NCBI GenBank assembly: GCA_037954325.1
Contig: JBBMNZ010000017.1
Coordinates: forward strand, 13,781,001-13,845,000
Direction: 5' to 3'
Source of the DNA: Fistularia commersonii
Taxonomy: Eukaryota > Chordata > Actinopteri > Syngnathiformes > Fistulariidae
DNA: 64,000 bases
Below the pieces are notes generated by a model that saw only the letters and a list, made by a program, of their open reading frames with translations, searched no databases and was not told the DNA's origin. Positions within the stretch are counted from its first letter, which is position 1, and each line of letters opens with the position of its first letter. Shown here piece by piece: positions 56,100 through 64,000 of this stretch. Both the position numbers and the translations under genes were made by a program.

Positions 56100-58560
56100 C
56101 ACATTTATTGGGAGGCAAATAGTGAGAGAATAAAGAGATTAGTTTAAAGCTAGATCAACATGATATGGTACTTTCACATTTGATAAGAGAAGCAGCCGGG
56201 AAACAGAGATTTGATAACACAGGACAGCCTTAATGTGCGAGATGAGGTGAGGACGGATTTGCAGGAGAAGGTCCTGCCCTCCAGGAGCTCTACAGGGACA
56301 CTGACCGCCGCTCTGAAAGCCAAATCCCAAGTTCTTCGAGCAAACAAACATCTCCGCTTTTCCCGTCCAGGACCGAGCGCTCCGAGAGGTGTTCTCCTCT
56401 CGAAAACCGTGTAAATGTAAGACGTGCAGCGGTGACACATATGCAAATGTGACGAGCTGCAGCCCCCCCACCCACCCCCCCGGTGTGTGAACTCTCAGTT
56501 ACAACGCCGAGCCTTGTTTTCATGCCGCATAAATTGGTGCGTTCTTGTAAATGTGTCCCCCCCAGTAGAGCTCCTCTGCGCTGGTATGTGTTTTAACAGC
56601 AAGGCTCTGCTGTTGTTGTGTGTCTCATATGCGCTTCGACCCCCCCGCACTCCTTTCTCTCCATTCATTTGCTTCCCTCCGGGGCTGATGTGATTTAAGG
56701 CGATGCTTGAAGACTGAAGACCGGGCCGCTATCTGCCCGTTATTGATGGGAGCCGTAACTCCGACGGTCTGCGCTCAGAAGGGGGGCCGGGGCCGCGGCC
56801 CCTGAAGGATGGATGGGAGAAAAGCGGCATTAGCCTGCATTGTGAAAATATTAGGTGGAGATTTTAATTCTCAGTCTGTAGTCTTTTCTCTCCTCCTCCC
56901 ATTCCTCCCCCACCCCTTCCCATCTGTACATTATGTAGATGTCAATAATTCATCACAGGATTCAAGAACTCGGAGCTTAACAACAGGTTACGATCTTTTG
57001 GTATAAAAGCCATAAAATATGCATGTGTGAATAAAATATGCCCGTATGTGCTTGAAGCAGCTGAAACCTGTCAGGATCACCATTTGTTTTGTGACAGTAT
57101 CGCGCCAAAGTGACAGTTCAAAAGTGGGGGTTTGTCTTTATCTTGGCAGGTTTTCAATCTTTGCTCTATTTCTGCACACCATCGAGCATTATTCGCATCC
57201 ATTGTTTTGTAGATGGTCTTTCATCTCCAGGGCTTTGTTGTTTTCTCTCCCCCTGCCTCCCACCCCCCGCCGCTCACATCCTGATGTCTTCTTTCTCTCT
57301 CTCTCTCTCTCGCCACGGTTTCATCTCGGATGCTGTGGTAGCGATGGCGCACACGGCGAAGACCGGCCGTCCAATCACCTGCACCGGGCGAACCAGCCGC
57401 TCCAGACACGCCGTGAGTCCTGCTTCCTCCGCCCCCCCCCTTGCCTTCCCCCTCAACCCCCCACAGGCCCAGAGATCGTTCCTTTGTTCCTGACATCTGT
57501 TTTGTTGGGTGATTAATTGAGATGAGCATGTGGGGTGAAGCCCTGTAGAGGGGGAGCCCAGACCCCCCAGGTAAATGTGTGTGTGTGTGTGTGGGTGGGT
57601 GTGTGTGTGGGTGCGCGCACTTGTGTGTTGGCAGAGGAGCTAAAGGAAGCCTTGATGTGGTTAGCTGCTGCAGACTGCCAGGATTCCCCTCAAGAGTCCG
57701 GGGATACGAGAAATTTAAATATCTGCTATTGTAAATAAAATGTTTACAAACCGCTTTCCATCAAACACTGCTTAGACACCAAACATGCACCATGTGACAG
57801 GACACACACACACACAACACACACACACACACGTCCATTATCCCAGAAGGGAGGGCGGTGATTTACTCCCGATCATGACTATCACACATCAGTGTTACAC
57901 ATCTGGTCGGGATTTAAAGTAAATGAGATATATAATGACACTGTGAACAATTAAAAAATCCAATGAGGCAGCTCGTGCACATCCACGCACGAGATGTGGC
58001 CCCTTTTCACAATTATTTTTGAAATGAAAAAAAAAAAAAAGAATCCCGCCTGGAGTAGAATTCAGTGTGACTACATGCAATAGAAATTCAGTAAATAGCG
58101 AGATTCAGTTGTTAATGAAGGGTTCATTCAGAGTAAATAGCCTCATCAAAAACAACAATAAATATATAAAATCAAATCATGCAAAGCATAAAATCATAAC
58201 TGCGCCAGTAATAAATCTGCTACACACACACTTACATTATGTACAGTATATTTATCTGTGCGAGTGTCTGAGACTAGAACCCATGCCAGGCATTTTCCAT
58301 TTTACTTTGCATCTGCTCTGGACCGGGACGCTCGGAAACCTCCAAAACACATTCGACATGTTCAGCCAAGTGTGCGGACACGCAAATACAGGAGTTTCCA
58401 AGACGCACAACAGCGGACCTGCAAATGACTTGTAAATGTCCTACCCGGTTCTCATCTCATCGCAAGAGATGGATGCCGTATGAGGTCTACATCTCCGCCT
58501 CCCGTTGAAATCGTCGTGGAGCTGCACAAAACGCGAGACGACACACCAGCGGCAGCAGTG
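56100..58560. other. Intergenic stretch, mostly unassigned
   Basis: No gene recognised. It includes non-repetitive AT-rich sequence at 56800-57130 and a GC-rich exon-like island at about 57300-57412. A (CA)n is at 57802-57832 and an A run at 58026-58040. Confidence 0.5.
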
Positions 58561-58689
58561 TTATTGTGAATTTCCACGGTAAGAGCGTACGAACATGTTT
58601 CATTTTCATTTTCGGCCCCTGGGGCAGGTCTAGAAGCAGACCTTGTGTCTCCGGTGAGTTACTTCTTCTTTCAGCAATACAGATGTCGG

Positions 58690-59278
58690 TTCAGTGTGTG
58701 TGTGTGTGTGTGTGTGTGTTCTCCTGCCAGTGTCTTCCCCCTCATGCGGGAAGATGGGGTCGTGACCCCACCTCTGTTTGAAAATACTCGAAAACCTCAG
58801 GAAAACAAGCCGTCACGATAATAACAATAATAACGGCGATAATGCGTGTATGAATTGAGAGGACGAGGTGAAGGTTCATTTGGAGTCTGCTGTGCTGATT
58901 TATGATCTGTTGAGGTCAGAAATCATCAGAGGGGACAGACACGGGTTCAAAGGTCACGCAGCCGTGTCAGAGGTCAGAGGTCGCCTCTGTGCCGAGACAA
59001 GGGCAGGGAAATGTGCTGAGAGAAGGTCCACGTCTCCCGGGAGCCGGTGTCCGACCGGACGTGTCTCTGGACATGGACAGACAGACGGCGAGAGAGGGAG
59101 ACTCGCATAAATACTGAGCCAGAGTAGACTTCTGTCGAGCCGTGTGGCTCGGGCCCATTAATGGCCCTGATTTATGCTGTTCTGCATACTGTGCCTGTGT
59201 GTGTGTGTGTGTGTGTGCGCTGATTTATGGCTTCAGAAAACCACACTCTGATCCATGTGTGCATGAGAATGCACGAAT

Positions 59279-59312
<34 letters not shown>

Positions 59313-61041
59313 GTTGGTGTCCAGACAAGCGGCGGCCGGGCCGAGTCCGGTGCTGAGGGGAGGCTGGGCGCCCGGCGGGGTCACGTGTCTGCGGGCATGT
59401 GTCACACAGACAAAGACTCACGAGGCAAACCAGGAGAACTTTGGCGTGGAGCTCCAAACCTCGGTAAGCCTGCAGTCGAGGGTGTTATTACCGCGTCTGA
59501 GGCTGGTGGCGGAGCTCAGGAGGAGCCGTGGGATCCTTCAGCCCTCGGGATCTTTTGGAAAGGTTTGCCTTCACAGGCTTTGGCTGCGTTCTAACCGGGT
59601 GATGCGGATTCGCTTTTTCCGGAGGTCTCGCCCAACGCATCGGCGTTCCGTTAGGTAAACCCTCTCCACTTGGGAGGTCCTTTCATCACCTTGGGGTTCA
59701 AAAGCTCTTCACGGTGGACCAAGTCCTCCCGTTATGCCGCCCTGGAGCGCTAACCTTGTGTTTGGGAGTTCACACACAGGTCCCTGATGGACTGATGGAG
59801 CTGATGGAGAGAAGATGACATCTCACTTGAACACAGCTTCTCTCATCTTCTATGTACGAGATATGCATAATGACCTCCACTGACAATTATCTTTGATCGA
59901 GAGCAGCGCCATCCATCCATCCATCCATCCATCCATCCATCCATCCATCCATCCATCCATCCATCCATCCATCCATCCATCCATCCATCCATCCATCCAT
60001 CCATCCATCCATCCATCCATCCATCCATCCATCCATCCATCCATCCATCCATCCATCTCCTCTCCACCCGTCCTACATCCACCCTGTATGCCGCGCTCAT
60101 CCTTTCATTTCTTTTCATCTCGCCTCCCGGTTGATGCCACTTCTTCGCCGTCTCTTCTAATGTGTGTCTGAGTGACTCCGGGAATGACAAATATATTTAC
60201 TATTCTTCTCATCAACACGCGCCTCTCCGCACACACTTACACACACACTTACACACACACACACACATCCCACGTGAGTGGATACAGAGTGACTGGGTAA
60301 TGAGGCTCTCTCACTTGGGGTCAGTGACCTTGCCGGGGCTAAGATGGGAGGAAGGGGACGGGAGGGAGATAAAACAAAGGCAGGAGGAAAGCAGGAATAA
60401 TAGCAAGACGTTGGAGGGCTCTCTCTTTTTTTCATCATCTCTCTCCTTTTATTTGTCATCTTCGCTGTGTTCCTTGTCAGCAGTTGAAGTGCTGCATGGA
60501 CGTGTGTGTGTGTGTGTGTGTCGGGGGGGCGGGCGAATAACAGGGAAAATGTTGAAGTGCTGATGGCAGCCCCTGGTTACTGCTGGGACGAGGGTGTCGG
60601 CTCTTATTCCGCCACAGCGTGCATCTGACAGGCAAATGATAGAGGGGGCTGAGAGAAGGGGGGTGTTGGAGGGTTTGCTCTGAGGACGGAGCGGCAGAGG
60701 AAGCCGGCCTGCGGGACGGAAGGTGCCGCTGTTCTATTGACCGCGGGACGAAGCTTTCCGCCGCCTCCCCCCCGCCGCCCCGCCGCTGATAGATTAAGTT
60801 ATACTGCTCCCCGGTGACAGCCATTCCCCCGCGTTTCCACGGCGATGAGGTCAGAGGTGGCCGCTCGTTATTGGCTGTTGTCTGTAATCATCACAGATCA
60901 TGCCGCGTGTTTGTCGGCCCTCCTCCTCCTCTCTTGACCCCGGCGACCCGGCTCCGTGCAGCAGAGCGTGACCCCCCCGGGGGCCGCGGGGTCCCCATGG
61001 TCTCCAGCCATAGGTCAGGGGTGTTTACAGAATGCTGGCTG

Positions 61042-61084
<43 letters not shown>

Positions 61085-62397
61085 GAAGAGATAGAGGGAG
61101 AGACAAATGCAGGGAGAGAAAGTGGAGAGTTTGCTCTGATCAAACTAAGACCAAGGAGAAATGTCTATTCGTGCCGTTTGATCGACTGGAGAAAAAAAAC
61201 AAAAACTTTTTTCTCTTTTTTTTTTCTTCTTGCCATCACCGCAGCACACACACACTCACACACACACTTACACACATACTCACACACACACTCACACACA
61301 CACCCACCTCCATCCTCTCTGCTGCTTCCTCCGTATGCTTTATCTCCCCTCCCCAGTCTGCCCCCACTGTCAGTTTGTGGTTGGCTAATGTTTTGCGACT
61401 GCGCCGCGCCGACCGGTCTGCACATCTTCGCACGAGCGTGAGAGCGTGCGCGGCGGAGGCCACGCTCAATGTGTGTGTTCGTGCACACGTGTTTATTTTT
61501 GAAAGCGTGCATCCCTATCTGTGTGTGCGTCAGCACGCACTGTACACAGCGGTCTCCAGTCATTGATTCAGCGGTGACAGACAGGGATATAGATAGCACA
61601 TTGACACCCTTCCGATCAATCCTATCACCGGCCTATTTCCTTTTCTCTGAGAAGAGGGGCGCGGGAAGGCAACATGATCGCAGGGGGGGCTGGAACATTG
61701 GAAAGAAATGCACAAGGAATTGCATTATGTGGCGTTACAGAGGCATGAGAGACCGTGTCTGTGCATGCTGTGGTGAGTGTGCAACACAGTGTGTGTTTGT
61801 GGCTCGGGGGGGCTGCTTGCGCCACATGTGACAGAGGAAGTTACTGAGAGAGGACGAGATACTGAGAGAGAAATGAAGAAACTCAGGCCACCTCATAGAG
61901 ATGGTGACAGCGATAGCGCGGCCGTGGAGGCAGAGCGCTGCTTTGCCTCTGCACGGGCAAGACAAACCACCGGCACGCAGGAAAACCACCTGAAGTAACT
62001 GCTTTCTGATAGCACATCAGCCCCCTGCAGCGTGTGTGTGTGTGTGTGTGGGTGTGGGTGTGTGTGTGACAGAACTGGGCCTCATTGACAGTACAGGGGA
62101 GTCCACACTCACTAAGAGGGGACGTAATTGATGGAAAGTCAGGCTAACGCGATGTGTCAGACATATGAGGCCTGTCCAATCAATCGGAGCATGTGACCAC
62201 TGTTGAGATGGTGTGTGTGTGTGGGTGTGTGTGTGTTTAACGCAGCTATACTGTTTCCGTCCATGTTTGTGCCGGTGTGTCTGTGATCCAAAGCACGCTG
62301 TTGATTTTCATGATTTGAGGTGGAAAAGAAAGAAAGAGACTAAAGAAGAGAGGGAGATCTGAATGGAACCCATGCTTGTGAACCCCCCCTTCCTGCA

Positions 62398-62428
<31 letters not shown>

Positions 62429-62575
62429 CCCATACTTCCTCTCTCTCCCATGATGAATCAGCTGTCACTCAGGCACCAGTCCAATCTACTGATAATGAGA
62501 ACTGCATCAACACCCTCTCGCTTCTCCTCCTCCTCCTCCTCTGCCTTTCTTCCTCTCATTCCTCTCCACCACTCC

Positions 62576-62613
<38 letters not shown>

Positions 62614-62694
62614 CACACACACACACGTACAAACATACAAGCCAGTTTAATCATCCTCTCTCCCATCTTCATATTCCATGCGCACATACAAGCT

Positions 62695-62725
<31 letters not shown>

Positions 62726-62735
62726 ACAGTCCCAC
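58690..62735. repeat. Microsatellite-dense intergenic region
   Basis: Dinucleotide arrays at about 58694-58721, 59194-59219, 59280-59311, 60236-60267, 60501-60523, 61041-61070 (then GA to 61083), 61246-61304, 62031-62067, 62399-62426, 62577-62627 and 62695-62723. Open frames across them are by-products of the repeats. Confidence 0.9.
59909..60056. repeat. (CCAT)37 tetranucleotide array
   Basis: 148 bp of perfect CCAT repeats, with no visible interruption. Arrays of this type are common at fish repeat 3' ends; here it stands alone between unique sequences. Confidence 0.97.
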
Positions 62736-62775
62736 AAACTCATTCATCTCTACCTCACTCATCCATCTCATGGTT

Positions 62776-62822
62776 TTCCTCCTCCTCCTCCTCCTCCTCC
62801 TCCTCCTCCTCCTCCTCCTCCT
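62776..62822. repeat. (CCT)n trinucleotide tract
   Basis: About 15 CCT/TCC units ending in CCCCTCCTCCTCGG. A shorter (TCC)n lies at 63279-63304. Confidence 0.95.
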
Positions 62823-63018
62823 CCCCCTCCTCCTCGGCGGCGCTAGCTGAGCGGGGCGGTCGGCGGTGGGACCGAAGCAGAGGAGGGAGGATGAGGCAGG
62901 AATAAAGACGGAGGAGAACAGAGGAGGAGAAAAACACATCATTATGAGCAAGACGGCGCTGAATGAATAACAAGGAAGGGATTACAAAGCACAAGACTAG
63001 GAGAGGACGGCGACTGGA

Positions 63019-63019
<1 letters not shown>

Positions 63020-63063
<44 letters not shown>
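63020..63063. repeat. (TC)n microsatellite
   Basis: About 20 TC units in a pyrimidine-rich setting. Confidence 0.95.
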
Positions 63064-63065
<2 letters not shown>

Positions 63066-63329
63066 AATCCCTCCCCCTCTCGACGGTGCTTGTCAAGCCC
63101 ACAGCTCTGTCAGAGGCTCTTCCTCCTTGAAGATCTCCTCAGTAAGAGATGGCACGGGCCAACTGTCACCCGTCAACTTGTGGACTATCTTCTCCTTCTC
63201 TTCCTCTGCTTCTTCTCCTCTGCCCTCCCTCTCCTCTCCAGGTTGAGTCCAGAGGGTAGACAGAGGCCGACCTGTTCCCTCCTCCTCCTCCTCCTCCTCC
63301 TCCTTCTCAGGGCCCCAGAGAGCTGGAGA

Positions 63330-63490
63330 CGGGAGGCGTCTGATGACCCGCACCCTCGGCCGGCTCCTTAACCTGGCCGTCGGCAGCGCGCCGCTCCCGT
63401 CCCGTATCCCCGTCTTGCTCCTCGGAAGGTGGAGGAGCCACCCGGAGCCATGTTTGGATTAAAACCCCCACGTTTCTACCTCCCAGGTGA
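63330..63490 (+). other. Possible first exon of an unidentified downstream gene
   Basis: GC-rich sequence contains an ATG at 63450 starting MFGLKPPRFYLP. It is preceded in frame by an earlier ATG at 63429 (MEEPPGA), and followed by a perfect donor CCCAG|GTGAGT at 63485-63492. CpG density rises here and stays high beyond. I do not recognise the peptide. In human the gene after FBXL14 is WNT5B, but the peptide does not resemble a WNT5 signal peptide, so no symbol is given. It could equally be a 5' UTR exon. Confidence 0.35.
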
Positions 63491-64000
63491 GTGCGCTCGG
63501 ATCCCGTCTTCCCCGTTGCCGTTGGCGGAGCCGTGTCCGGTCACGTGGCCGCGGTGGGAGCAAACCTCCCACCTCCGCCCCCCTTTTAAGAAGCAATTAT
63601 TAACCCGAGTCCTGTCACATTGATTTACTCTCGTCTAACCGCCGTGGAGACCCGCCACCCCCGCGGCGGCGTCCAAAGACTTTATTTAGATTAAACTAAA
63701 GCTGCAACTAAACTGAATTGTGGAGCGGGATGATATTTTTGCATGATCTCGGCCATTTAACGTGTTTTTGAGCGCCGATGGTGTTTTTTCTTTGTTTCCG
63801 AGCTCTGAAGTCCAGTCTCAAAACGTTGTTAGGTCGCCGGTCTTTTGTCTCAGGGTTCGCCGGCGGCGGCTGTGTGACTTGCGAGCGCAGAAAGTCCGCG
63901 AGGTCACCTGAGAAAAGGTGCCGTAGCGCGACGGAGGGCAGGGTGACGGGGAAAGGGAAGGGAAAGAGAGGCGGCGGCATGGAAGGGAATGGAAACGGAA

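Noticed and set aside
59909..60056. CRISPR-like direct repeats
   Set aside because: A pure tetranucleotide microsatellite without spacers, in a vertebrate genome.
59843..60190. Open frames of repeated WMDG or HPSI
   Set aside because: Direct translation of the (CCAT)n array; not a gene.
62577..62994. Poly-Ser, poly-Glu and poly-Arg open frames
   Set aside because: Products of the (CCT)n and (CA)n tracts in all frames.

Overview
This window is vertebrate nuclear DNA, almost certainly from a teleost fish with a fairly compact genome. It holds intron-rich genes with GT-AG splice sites, abundant CA/TG microsatellites, and typical fish interspersed repeats (Rex1/Babar-like LINE tails, an RTE-like LINE, a hAT transposon). 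There are no bacterial-style operons, ribosome binding sites or CRISPR arrays. Three protein-coding genes are recognised by exon-by-exon similarity to well-known vertebrate proteins. All exon coordinates were worked out by hand from splice sites, reading phase and protein similarity. The summed coding lengths are exact multiples of three for all three genes.

Layout. (1) 1-26.9 kb, minus strand: WNK1, a with-no-lysine kinase. It has 27 coding exons giving a 1,935-residue model, plus a probable non-coding first exon near 26.7-26.9 kb. (2) 26.2-28.3 kb: a GC/CpG-rich divergent promoter region shared head-to-head with the next gene. (3) 27.8-44.05 kb, plus strand: ERC1 (ELKS/CAST/Rab6IP2), an active-zone and cortical coiled-coil scaffold. 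It has a non-coding first exon and 20 coding exons, giving a 1,114-residue long isoform. An alternative last exon encodes the C-terminal GIWA motif (1,015-residue isoform). (4) 45.86-47.84 kb, minus strand: FBXL14, a single-exon F-box/LRR receptor of SCF ubiquitin ligases (400 residues), convergent with ERC1. (5) 48.5-64 kb: a repeat-rich intergenic stretch with degenerate SINE-like repeats, a 5'-truncated RTE-type LINE with target-site duplication, dense microsatellites and a 148-bp (CCAT)37 array. It ends in a GC-rich segment that looks like the first exon of a further plus-strand gene, which I cannot identify (by human synteny WNT5B would come next).

How the genes relate. The neighbourhood WNK1-ERC1-FBXL14 is the human 12p13.33 block. 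Here RAD52 is missing between WNK1 and ERC1, and WNK1 is inverted relative to ERC1. The three genes do not form a pathway: one regulates cation-chloride cotransport through SPAK/OSR1, one organises presynaptic and cortical exocytosis sites, and one targets proteins for ubiquitination.

No wholly new biological system is evident. The most interesting signals are at the level of splicing: mutually alternative ERC1 C-termini, a 12-nt microexon, a GC-AG intron, a tandem acceptor, and a 75-bp stop-free WNK1 intron that keeps an RFxV docking motif in either splice form. Two transposon insertions with clean target-site duplications are also worth noting.
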